This document shows positions 1 through 5,662 of a stretch of 5,662 nucleotides of DNA, piece after piece. The notes under the pieces were generated by a model. It was not told the DNA's origin. It did no database searches and saw nothing but the letters and a program-made list of their open reading frames with translations. The position numbers and the translations under genes were made by a program. Each line of letters starts with the position of its first letter. The stretch's first letter is position 1. Source of the stretch: Elusimicrobiota bacterium (lineage in GTDB: Bacteria; Elusimicrobiota; Elusimicrobia; UBA1565; UBA9628); assembly GCA_028717525.1 (NCBI GenBank), contig JAQUNT010000177.1:1-5662 (forward strand). The letters are read 5' to 3'.

Positions 1-1
1 G

Positions 2-667
2 ACCCAGCTCAGGCTGGGGCCGACCTGGGACCCCTATCCCGACGCCCCCGCGGAGGCGCTGCAGCTGCTGGGCACGGTGACCAGCGTCCTGGTGGAGCCC
101 GGCAGGCGCGTCATCACCCTCAAGGACCCGGCGCTCTTCACCTCCCCGCTGGTCATCCTGGCGGGGCGCGAGGCCCCGCCGCCGCTCGACGCCGAGGAGG
201 CTCGGCATCTGCGCGCCTACCTGACCGCTGGCGGGATGCTCTGGATCGAGGACACCTCCGGGCTGGCGCGGAGCTCCTTCGACCGCTGGGTGCGCGGGAC
301 GCTCAAAGACGTGCTTCCCGAGTCCGGGCTCCAGCCGCTGCCCGCGGACCACGTGGTCTATAGGACCTTCTTCCTCCTGCGCGGGGCCGCGGGCCGGGTC
401 ATGCTGCGCGGGACCCTGGAAGGGATCTCATGGGGAGAGCGCCCGGCCGTCCTCTACTCGCGCAACGACCTCCTGGGAGCCTGGGTCAAGGACGCCCTGG
501 GGCGGCCGCTGCTGCCCTGCCTGCCCGGCGGAGAGGCCCAGCGCCACAACGCGCGCAAGCTCACCCTCGACATCCTGATGTATTCGCTGACCGGCAGCTA
601 CAAGTCGGACGCCGTGCATCAGCCCTTCCTGCTGCAGAAGATGCGCCTGGGGGCGGGGGCGCCGTGA
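2..667 (+). CDS. DUF4159 domain protein, 5' end cut by window
   Basis: The frame is open from the left edge, so this is the C-terminal 221 residues of a longer protein. The sequence follows the DUF4159 pattern as I know it: WDPYP near the visible start (residues 9-13), a DPALF strand (about residues 40-44), LRAYLTAGGMLWIEDTSG (a Rossmann-like strand and glycine turn), FDRWVR, LPADHVVYRTFF, then YSRNDLLGAW (152-161) and a C-terminal helix ending in MYSLTGSYKSDAVHQPF (about 193-209). A GTG at 77 could be read as a start, but it would cut off the conserved WDPYP segment, so the true start lies upstream. The biochemical function of DUF4159 is unknown; family members usually sit beside MoxR, DUF58 and VWA/BatA-like membrane proteins. 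The stop overlaps the next gene's GTG by four bases, so the two are probably co-translated and may act together at the membrane. Confidence 0.88.
   Translation, partial: TQLRLGPTWDPYPDAPAEALQLLGTVTSVLVEPGRRVITLKDPALFTSPLVILAGREAPPPLDAEEARHLRAYLTAGGMLWIEDTSGLARSSFDRWVRGTLKDVLPESGLQPLPADHVVYRTFFLLRGAAGRVMLRGTLEGISWGERPAVLYSRNDLLGAWVKDALGRPLLPCLPGGEAQRHNARKLTLDILMYSLTGSYKSDAVHQPFLLQKMRLGAGAP
664..667 (+). other. GTGA stop/start overlap, DUF4159 to VWA/GATase-like gene
   Basis: The TGA of the DUF4159 gene (665-667) shares bases with the GTG start of the next gene (664-666). Just upstream is only a G/C run (GGGGGCGGGGGC) with no clear AGGAG, so translation of the second gene probably depends on ribosomes finishing the first. 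Confidence 0.75.
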
Positions 668-2903
668 TATTCTCCGTGGAGTGGGGCGGCGGCTGGGCCG
701 GGGCCTTGGCGGCGCTGGCCCTGGCGTGTGCCGCGGCCTGGCACTGGCGCCGCACGCCGGCGCGCGGCGCGCTGCTGGCCCTGCGGGCCCTGGCCGCCGC
801 GGCCGTGGCCCTGGCCCTGCTGCAGCCGACCGTCGCGCTCAGCGAGCCGCAGCTCATCAAGCCGCGTCTGCTGGTCCTCATAGACGACGGCCACCCCATG
901 GGAGCGTCGGCGCGAGTCGGAGGTCTGCGCCTGCCGCGCTCCGCCAGCCGCCTGCGCGCGGCCCTGGACTGGCTGCGCAGCCAGCGCCGGTCCTTGGAGG
1001 CGCGCTGCGAGCCGCGGTTCTTCGCCCTGAGCGACCGCGGCCGCAGGCTGGCGGGCTTCGGCGCGCTGGCCGGCCTGGGAGTCTCGGCGGCCAGCCTGCG
1101 TCCCGCCGCGGCCCTGCGCGACGTCTCGGACGACCAGGGCCCCGAGCCGCGGCCGGAGCGGGCCTGGCTGCTCAGCGACGGCAACGCCGAAACCGACCCG
1201 GAGCTGGAGCGCGCGCTGGCCGAGCTGCGCCTGCCGGTTGACGTCGTGGGCGTCGGCCCCTCGCAGAGGGAGCGCGGCGCCGCCTTCGTCGATCTGAAGA
1301 CCCCGGACTTCGCCTTCCTGCACGGCCGCGTCGAAGTGGAGGCCGCGGTGGAGGTGTCGGCATTGGCCGGCCGGGTCCTGGAGCTCGGCCTGCTGAAGAG
1401 GAGCGCGGCGGACCGTCGGGCCTGGGAAACGGTGGAGCGCCGGCGCCTGCCGCTGCGTTCGGACCTGGAGACCGTGGTGGCCACCTTCACGGCCACGGCC
1501 GAGTCTTTGGGTTCCGAGATCTACCGGGTCGAGGCGCGGGCAGGCTCCGCCGCCGCCGCCCGGGACTTCCGGGTGGAGGTCATCCGCCAGAAGTACCGCA
1601 TCATGTACCTCGCCGGCCGGCCCAGCGCGGAGTACGCGAACTTGCGCGAATTCCTCAAGTCCAATCCCAACCATGAGCTGGTCTCCTTCGTCATCCTGCG
1701 CAACCCGGAGACCCCACGCTCGTCCCGGACAACGAGCTCTCGCTCATCCCTTTCCCGGCTCCGGAGATTTTCGTTCAGACCATCGGGCAATTCGATCTCT
1801 TCATCCTGGAGAACTTCTCCTACGAGCGCTTCCGCGCGCAGATCCCCCTGGCCTACCTGGATTCCCTCCGGCGCTTCGTGGCCGGGGGTGGAGCCCTGCT
1901 GGTCATCGGGGGAGAGAACGCTTTCAGCCTGGGAGGCTACCGGGGCACCCCCTTGGAGGAGGTCCTGCCGGTCCGGCTCTCCAGCCGGGTGCCGGACTTC
2001 ATCGGCGGCCTGTTCCGCGCCCAGCCCGTGGCCCTGCGCCATCCGCTCGTGCAGCTCTACGACACGCCCGAGCAGTCCCGCGCCGCCTGGGAGGCCCTGC
2101 CCGAGCTCGACGGCTACGGGCAGTTCGTGGCCGCGCGGCCGGGAGCCGCGGTCCTGGCCGCGCATCCCCGGGCGCGCACGGAGGACGGGGAGCCGGTGCC
2201 CATCTTCGCCATACGGGACTATGGCCGGGGCAAGGTCATGCTGGTCAGCTCGGATTCGACCTGGCGCTGGCGCCTGGGCGGCGCCTTGGACTGGCGGGTC
2301 TCGGGCTTCTACGGCCGGTTCTGGACCCGGGCCGTGCAGTACCTGACCGGCAGCCTGGAGCTCTCCAAGGTCAAGTTCGCGCCCCTGCCGGACCGCCTGT
2401 CTCCCCGGGAGCCGGCCGTGGTGCGCCTGCGCGTCTTCGACGAGAGCTTCGCCCCCGCGGCCGCGGCCTCCACCGAGCTCCGGGTCTTGTGGACCGCCCC
2501 GGACGGCCAGGTGCGGGAGGCTCCGGCCAAGGAGACCGGCCCGGGGGCCTATTCCGTGGAGTTGACCGGCCTCTCAACGGGCTGGCACCGCCTCAAGGCC
2601 GTGGCCCGCTGCCAGGGCAAGGCCTGGGGCGAAGACGAGGTCCGCTTCGATTGGGTCGGGGCCGCGCCCGAGGCGCCCATGGACCGCAAGTGGCTGCGCC
2701 GCGTGGCCGAGGCCACCGGCGGGACCTTCACCGAGCTCTCCGCGGCCGACGCCGGGGCCCTGCTCGAGAAGCTCTCGCCCGTCCGGCGCCAGTCCGAGAT
2801 CGTCCGGCGCCGGCGTCTTTGGGCCTCGCCGTGGTGGCTGGCCGCGGCTCTGGCGCTTTGGCTCTGCGAATGGGCGGCCCGCCGCTGGCGGGGCTGGCCT
2901 TAA
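664..2903 (+). CDS. Membrane VWA / glutamine-amidotransferase-like protein, frameshifted near 1710
   Basis: Start is GTG 664, inside the preceding stop (GTGA). Reconstructed length is about 746 residues if one base is restored near 1710. Order: two membrane helices (about 11-28 and 35-53); a VWA-like domain (about 66-205) with LLVLIDDGHPMG at the MIDAS position (D74) and a second strand WLLSDGNAE (D172); a beta-rich linker; then KYRIMYLAGRPSAEYANLREFL (from 310), the start of the class-I glutamine-amidotransferase-like fold. The frame then changes. In the new frame follow NELSLIPFPAPEIF, GGGALLVIGGENAF (408-421), GGYRGTPLEEVLPV (424-437) and the family motif GRGKVMLVSSDSTWRW (521-536). After that come an Ig-like beta region, a helical segment with VAEATGGTF, and a last membrane helix (about 723-739). 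I see no catalytic Cys-His-Glu triad, so amidotransferase activity is not implied. The role is unknown; a scaffold or envelope-stress function with MoxR-type ATPases is inference from family context. The gene is either really broken, recoded, or affected by a sequencing error. Confidence 0.85.
1708..1718 (+). other. Reading-frame break (one base missing) in the VWA/GATase-like gene
   Basis: Upstream, frame 1 gives FVILRNPE; downstream, frame 3 gives PTLVPDNELSLIPFPAPEIF. Both halves match one continuous family pattern. Restoring one G after GAG (1708-1710) gives NPEDPTLVPDNELSLIPFP, the smoothest join. Frame 3 has a stop at 1674-1676 and frame 1 continues to a stop near 2344, so the switch must fall after 1676, and homology places it at about 1705-1720. 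The local sequence (GGAGACCCCACG) is not a canonical -1 slippery heptamer: tRNA re-pairing from ACC/CCA to GAC/CCC is poor. A lost base in a G/C-rich run, by sequencing error or mutation, is the simplest explanation. Confidence 0.85.
2900..2903. other. Convergent gene ends sharing a TTAA
   Basis: The plus-strand VWA/GATase-like gene ends in TAA at 2901-2903, and the minus-strand gene ends in TAA read from 2902 to 2900. Both stops lie in the self-complementary TTAA. There is no intergenic space, and I see no hairpin plus T-run on either side. Transcripts from the two operons must therefore terminate inside the opposing gene, by Rho or a distant site, and may overlap as antisense RNA. Confidence 0.9.
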
Positions 2904-4120
2904 CGGGACGGGAAGTAGTTGTAGCGGAACTGCAGGACGCCGATGACGTCGTAGCCGCCCTGGTACTTCAGATAGGCCACGTCGAAGTTCAGCCTGAGGA
3001 AGTAGCCGACCTTGAAGTTGATGAGCCAAGGGTTCATCGGCGAGCCGTTGAACTTCATGACCTCGACCCCCAGCGGAAAGGCGGGCTTCGACTTGGGGAT
3101 GAACAGGAGGCTCGCGAAAGGCACGGTCTTGCTCCGGATGACCGTGCCGCTGTTGTCGTTGCGGTACCACTTCAGGGCCTCGGGAGTGAGGAACTCCGAG
3201 AGGTTCCCGGGCAGGTTCCCCATGTCTCCCAGCATGACGCCCATGCTGGTGCGCGCCGGCCCGAACTTCTTGCTCAGGACTACGAAGGCGTCGCTGAGTA
3301 TCTGGGTGCTGCCGTTGGTGGCCTTCACCGTGAGGGTGGGGGTCTGGTTGATCTGCGGCTGCGGGGAGTCGCGCAGCAGGGCCGTGGCCTGAACGCCCAC
3401 GGCCATGGCCGGCCGCCACGCGGTCTCCGACTGGACCTGCATCTTGCCGTCGGCGGTGAGCAGCCAGACCCCCAGCCGGTCGATGTAGTTGGTCTTGGCC
3501 GGGGTCAGGGGATAGCTGTTCTTGCCGTAGAGGCGGCCGATGTAATAGGCGGCGTTGATGTCGAGGCCCATGCCCGGCGTGGTGTAGCGTCCGGCGCCGC
3601 GGTAGGCGGTCGGCGTCAGCACGACCCCGGAGACGGCCGCGGGCGCCAGCGGCCGCGCCGCCTTGGTCGAGGCGCCCACCACGAACTTCTCGGTCATGAA
3701 GAAGACCAGGCGCACCTCGGAGGTCGAGACGGCCACGCCCTGGTACTCCTGCGGCACGGGCACTCCGGGGATCTCGTAGAGGCCGGCCTCCACCTTGTCG
3801 AACTTCTTGAGCCCGAGCAGGCGCTCCATGTCGGAATCGATGTCCGCGTTGGTGTAGAGCGAGCCGCGCCGGCCGCGCACGGCCTCGCGCCAGGTGTAGT
3901 CGCTGACCAGGCGGTCCCGGGAGAAGAAGAGGACCTCGCCCAGAACCCAGGGGCCCCGCTCCCGGGATAGCTTGGCCCCGAGATAGGACGCCAGACTGAC
4001 CACGGTCGACGTGGAGGTCCCGAAGGCGACCGGCTCCGTGGAGATGCCCACGACCTGCGCCCGGGCCCCGGAGACGCCCAGGCCCAGCAGGAGGATGACC
4101 GCCGCGATCGTCTTTTTCAC
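2900..4120 (-). CDS. Secreted, probable outer-membrane protein with POTRA-like domain
   Basis: The start is GTG at 4120, overlapping the pgpA stop by GTGA; it gives 406 residues beginning with a classic signal peptide: KK, a hydrophobic core IAAVILLLGLGV, and a predicted signal peptidase I cut after ARA (residue 21). The frame is open further upstream, but any earlier start would lose the signal peptide and overlap pgpA. Residues about 60-148 look like one POTRA repeat: a strand, a short helix (YTWREAVR), GSLYTNADIDSDMERLLGL, then KKFDKVEAGLYEI and a closing strand VRLVFFMTEK; compare the usual pattern of helix, then L..FDxVE, then strand ending in EK. Residues about 160-406 are rich in alternating hydrophobic/polar strands with Tyr and Phe, ending FRYNYFPSR, as in beta-barrels. 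I do not recognise a named family; BamA/Omp85 or patatin-associated barrels are distant comparisons only. It is the last gene of the phospholipid operon. Function unknown. Confidence 0.75.
   Translation of the reverse strand: MKKTIAAVILLLGLGVSGARAQVVGISTEPVAFGTSTSTVVSLASYLGAKLSRERGPWVLGEVLFFSRDRLVSDYTWREAVRGRRGSLYTNADIDSDMERLLGLKKFDKVEAGLYEIPGVPVPQEYQGVAVSTSEVRLVFFMTEKFVVGASTKAARPLAPAAVSGVVLTPTAYRGAGRYTTPGMGLDINAAYYIGRLYGKNSYPLTPAKTNYIDRLGVWLLTADGKMQVQSETAWRPAMAVGVQATALLRDSPQPQINQTPTLTVKATNGSTQILSDAFVVLSKKFGPARTSMGVMLGDMGNLPGNLSEFLTPEALKWYRNDNSGTVIRSKTVPFASLLFIPKSKPAFPLGVEVMKFNGSPMNPWLINFKVGYFLRLNFDVAYLKYQGGYDVIGVLQFRYNYFPSR
4117..4120 (-). other. GTGA stop/start overlap, pgpA to outer-membrane protein gene
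   Basis: Read on the minus strand, the pgpA TGA is contained in GTGA, whose GTG starts the secreted protein (VKKTIAAV). The bases before it (TTGGTTCGGCCT) hold no Shine-Dalgarno match, which supports translation by coupling. Confidence 0.75.
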
Positions 4121-4653
4121 AGGCCGAACCAAGGCACCAACCAGATCAGGACGCGCAGGACGATGTTCGTCGCGACGCCCGCGCCCACGTCGTCGGCCAC
4201 CACTCCCAGGCCGCCGGGCAGCCGCTCCAGCCAGACCCAGGGCGGCAACTTGCACGCGTCCAGCGCACGGAAGAGGATGAAGGCGGCCATCCAGACCGGC
4301 AGCCGCGGCGGCAGGAAGGCGATCGCCGTCCAGAACCCGACGACCTCGTCGAGGACGATGCGGGGGTCGTCGTGGACGCCGAAGACTTTCTCCGCGCGGC
4401 CGCAGAGCCAGCAGGCCGCGCCCGCGGCCCCGGCCCAGAACAGGCCGAAGCTCACGGGAGCCGTCGGGAGCAGGGGGGCCAGGATGAGCCCGGCGAACGT
4501 CCCCAGCAGCCCGGCTCCGGTCCAGCGCCTTCCCCGCGCCCACTCAAAGAACCTCACCCTGCTCAGGGCGCCGAATAACGTCGAGGGAATATAGCTTAAA
4601 TAGAGTCCGGTGGCAAGCCAGACCGCCATACGGTCGAGCGGCTTCAGCCCCAT
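4117..4653 (-). CDS. pgpA: Phosphatidylglycerophosphatase A
   Basis: 178 residues from ATG 4653; the family is usually about 160-175. The enzyme removes the phosphate from phosphatidylglycerophosphate to give phosphatidylglycerol, in the inner membrane. Visible matches to E. coli PgpA: FGVHDDPRIVLDEVVGFW (91-108; E. coli GVHDHGSIVWDEFIGMW), FILFRALDACKLPP (125-138), and GGLGVVADDVGAGV (147-160; E. coli GGMGIMIDDIVAGV). The acidic residues in LDE and ADD fit the metal-dependent active site. Hydrophobic segments at about 47-64, 68-84, 107-127 and 158-176 fit an integral membrane protein. The N-terminal GxxPxxPGTxGS motif is altered (YIPSTLFGAL, 21-30), which is odd. The gene lies directly after pgsA, which makes its substrate, and overlaps it by 10 bases. 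The alternative start at Met9 is possible, but ATG 4653 is preferred because it overlaps the upstream stop and keeps the family length. Confidence 0.93.
   Translation of the reverse strand: MGLKPLDRMAVWLATGLYLSYIPSTLFGALSRVRFFEWARGRRWTGAGLLGTFAGLILAPLLPTAPVSFGLFWAGAAGAACWLCGRAEKVFGVHDDPRIVLDEVVGFWTAIAFLPPRLPVWMAAFILFRALDACKLPPWVWLERLPGGLGVVADDVGAGVATNIVLRVLIWLVPWFGL
4644..4653 (-). other. 10-base overlap of pgsA stop and pgpA start
   Basis: Minus-strand ATGGGGCTGA contains the pgpA ATG and the pgsA TGA. A weak purine-rich GAGAG lies a few bases upstream of the ATG, inside the pgsA C-terminus. This supports a coupled operon. Confidence 0.7.
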
Positions 4654-5213
4654 GAGCTCTCGATCATGCGGCGGCTTTGGCGGTAATAGAAGTAGGCGCT
4701 GGCCCAGGTGAAAACGACGCAGATGACGGTGAGATGGTAGGGCAGGCGGGCCAGCCAGGCCGGAGCGCAGGCGGAGTTCTCGATGGCGACTAGGATGACC
4801 AGCATGAGCAGCACGGCGCCGCTCTGGACCCCCATCTTCCATTTGCCCCACTTCTCCGCGGCCATGATCTTGCCCTGCACCGCGGCCAAGGTGCGCACCC
4901 CGCCCAGCAAGAGGTCCCGCGCCACGATCAGGAACACTCCCCAGGCCGGGACGCCGAGTTCCCGCCTCTGGAGGAGGGCGATGAGGGCGCCCAGGACGAG
5001 GATCTTGTCCGCGATGGGGTCGGCGATCTTGCCGAAGGCGCTGATGGTGTTGGTCTTGCGCGCCACGTAGCCGTCCACCCAGTCCGTGACCAGAGCGGCC
5101 GCGCAGAGCCCCAGGGCGGCCACGTGCCAGCCCGGGCTGGGATGGATGAGCGCGAGGACCATGGCCAGGGCCATGATGATGCGGGCCATGGTCAGCTGGT
5201 TGGCCAGATTCAC
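4644..5213 (-). CDS. pgsA: CDP-diacylglycerol--glycerol-3-phosphate 3-phosphatidyltransferase
   Basis: 189 residues from GTG 5213, the normal length for PgsA. It transfers glycerol-3-phosphate onto CDP-diacylglycerol to form phosphatidylglycerophosphate, the committed step to phosphatidylglycerol, in the inner membrane. It carries the complete CDP-alcohol phosphotransferase signature: D44-WV-D47-G48-YV-A51-R52-(8 residues)-G61-KIA-D65-PIA-D69. It also has PgsA-specific stretches VARDLLLGGVR (97-107) and GKWKMGVQ (123-130); in many homologues the residue after the second Lys is Thr, here Met. There are several membrane helices (about 8-25, 28-42, 70-82, 90-104, 131-145, 158-175). The N-terminus VNLANQLTMARI matches the usual MNLPNxLTxxRI, which fixes the start despite a longer open frame upstream. 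The GTG overlaps the stop of the RodZ-like gene as GTGA; no good ribosome-binding site is visible, so translation is probably coupled. Confidence 0.96.
   Translation of the reverse strand: MNLANQLTMARIIMALAMVLALIHPSPGWHVAALGLCAAALVTDWVDGYVARKTNTISAFGKIADPIADKILVLGALIALLQRRELGVPAWGVFLIVARDLLLGGVRTLAAVQGKIMAAEKWGKWKMGVQSGAVLLMLVILVAIENSACAPAWLARLPYHLTVICVVFTWASAYFYYRQSRRMIESSWG
5210..5213 (-). other. GTGA stop/start overlap, RodZ-like gene to pgsA
   Basis: Minus-strand CCCCGTGAAT holds the RodZ-like TGA and the pgsA GTG. The nearest purine-rich run (GGGGAG) is about 17 bases upstream, too far for a normal ribosome-binding site. This makes three GTGA junctions in the window. Confidence 0.75.
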
Positions 5214-5662
5214 GGGGATTCTATCCGATACTCCCCGCCCGGTTCGGGCCGCGGCAGCCGGAAGAGCGCGCCGTTGAGCCAGAGGGCCAGATGCTCGGGG
5301 ACCGGGGTGCGCAGGACGATGAGCTTGCGGGCCTGGAACTCCTGACGCGCGTTCTTCGGCAGGCGCCCCGCGAAGACGATGTCCCCGTCCGCCCGGACGC
5401 TGACCCAGCTCTCGTCCCGGCACAAGAGGACCAGCTTCGGCTCGGCGGCCTGGCGCAAGGGCAGCAGAGCCTGCGGCCGCGGGACTTCCTCCGGCGCCGG
5501 CCCGCCGGCCGCCCGCCCCCGCGCCACCCACCAGAGGAGGGCTGCGGCCAAGGCCACGCTGAGGCCGACGCCGCCCAGGGCGGAGACGAGCGCGTCGCGG
5601 CAAGGCGAGGCCGGAAGGTCCGGCGCGGCTGGCGTCGCTTCGGCCGGCGCCTGCGCCGGCGA
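5210..5662 (-). CDS. RodZ-like protein, C-terminal part; N-terminus beyond window
   Basis: The frame is open to the right edge, giving the last 150 residues. Visible order: Ala/Pro-rich linker (1-20), one membrane helix (about 25-46, ending LLWWVARGR), a second Pro/Ala-rich stretch (50-70), then a beta-rich C-terminal domain like DUF4115/RodZ: LVLLCRDESWVSVRADGDIVFAGRL (split here only by description; about 77-101), a strand pair, and ALWLNGALFRLP (126-137). The ESWVxVxxDG and LxLNG patterns are typical of this domain. RodZ proteins have a cytoplasmic helix-turn-helix that binds MreB and a periplasmic C-terminal domain, so the missing part should be a Cro/CI-type HTH. Position upstream of pgsA matches the rodZ(ymfM)-pgsA order known in Bacillus. 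A GTG at 5557 lies inside the membrane helix and would cut it, so it was not used as a start. Confidence 0.8.
   Translation of the reverse strand, partial: SPAQAPAEATPAAPDLPASPCRDALVSALGGVGLSVALAAALLWWVARGRAAGGPAPEEVPRPQALLPLRQAAEPKLVLLCRDESWVSVRADGDIVFAGRLPKNARQEFQARKLIVLRTPVPEHLALWLNGALFRLPRPEPGGEYRIESP
5643..5660. repeat. 18-base inverted repeat, 8-base arms
   Basis: GCCGGCGC and its exact reverse complement GCGCCGGC are separated by CT. It lies inside the Ala/Pro codons of the RodZ-like linker, so it is probably a consequence of codon composition and not a functional site. Confidence 0.4.

Noticed and set aside
77..79. GTG as the start of the DUF4159 gene
   Set aside because: The upstream frame is open to the edge and encodes the conserved WDPYP segment, so the start is outside the window.
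561..1674. Long minus-strand open frames opposite the VWA/GATase-like gene
   Set aside because: They are low-complexity Arg/Ala/Ser/Gln-rich translations without recognisable domains, while the plus strand carries conserved motifs over the same bases.
1708..1716. Programmed -1 frameshift signal at the frame break
   Set aside because: No X XXY YYZ heptamer is present, and re-pairing of the P-site and A-site tRNAs would be poor; a missing base is more likely.
2455..2466. 12-base palindrome CCGCGGCCGCGG
   Set aside because: It lies in Ala codons (PAAAAS) of the VWA/GATase-like gene and is explained by codon composition.
1673..3970. A 765-codon plus-strand open frame running through the convergent gene ends
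   Set aside because: It reads out of frame with the VWA/GATase-like gene and antisense to the secreted protein; its translation is Gly/Ala/Arg/Pro-rich with no motifs. Such frames are common in very G+C-rich DNA.
5214..5603. N-terminal extension of PgsA into the RodZ-like gene
   Set aside because: The extension is Arg/Ala/Gly-rich and overlaps a gene with family motifs; the normal PgsA N-terminus begins at GTG 5213.

Overview
This is a high-G+C (by eye about 70%, not computed) bacterial chromosomal window that is essentially all coding. Six genes lie in two convergent groups. A signal-peptide-bearing protein with features of an outer-membrane barrel and a POTRA-like domain suggests a double-membraned (diderm) bacterium. 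The paired genes for a DUF4159 protein and a membrane-bound VWA/glutamine-amidotransferase-like protein are of a kind I associate with MoxR/DUF58/BatA-type clusters in Planctomycetes, Acidobacteria, Elusimicrobia and similar groups. I cannot fix the phylum; a high-G+C Elusimicrobia-like or other poorly cultivated lineage is a guess only.

Plus strand, 1-2903: the 3' part of a DUF4159 gene runs off the left edge. It overlaps by four bases (GTGA) a gene for a large membrane protein of about 746 residues: two N-terminal membrane helices, a VWA-like domain with a degenerate metal site, a class-I glutamine-amidotransferase-like fold, a beta-rich region and a C-terminal membrane helix. This second gene has a clear reading-frame break near 1710: homology continues in another frame, consistent with one missing base.

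Minus strand, 5662-2900: a four-gene run reads right to left. It comprises a RodZ-like membrane protein (N-terminus off the window), pgsA (phosphatidylglycerophosphate synthase), pgpA (phosphatidylglycerophosphatase A) and a secreted, probably outer-membrane protein with a POTRA-like segment. All junctions are overlapping (GTGA, 10 bases, GTGA), so this looks like one translationally coupled operon. PgsA and PgpA carry out successive steps to phosphatidylglycerol. The RodZ-like neighbour links this to cell shape, and the last gene adds a possible envelope-assembly function.

The two groups meet tail to tail with their stop codons sharing the palindrome TTAA, with no intergenic space and no visible terminator. 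No RNA genes, insertion sequences, CRISPR arrays, tRNAs or promoters were seen. There is no gene-free stretch over 300 bases.
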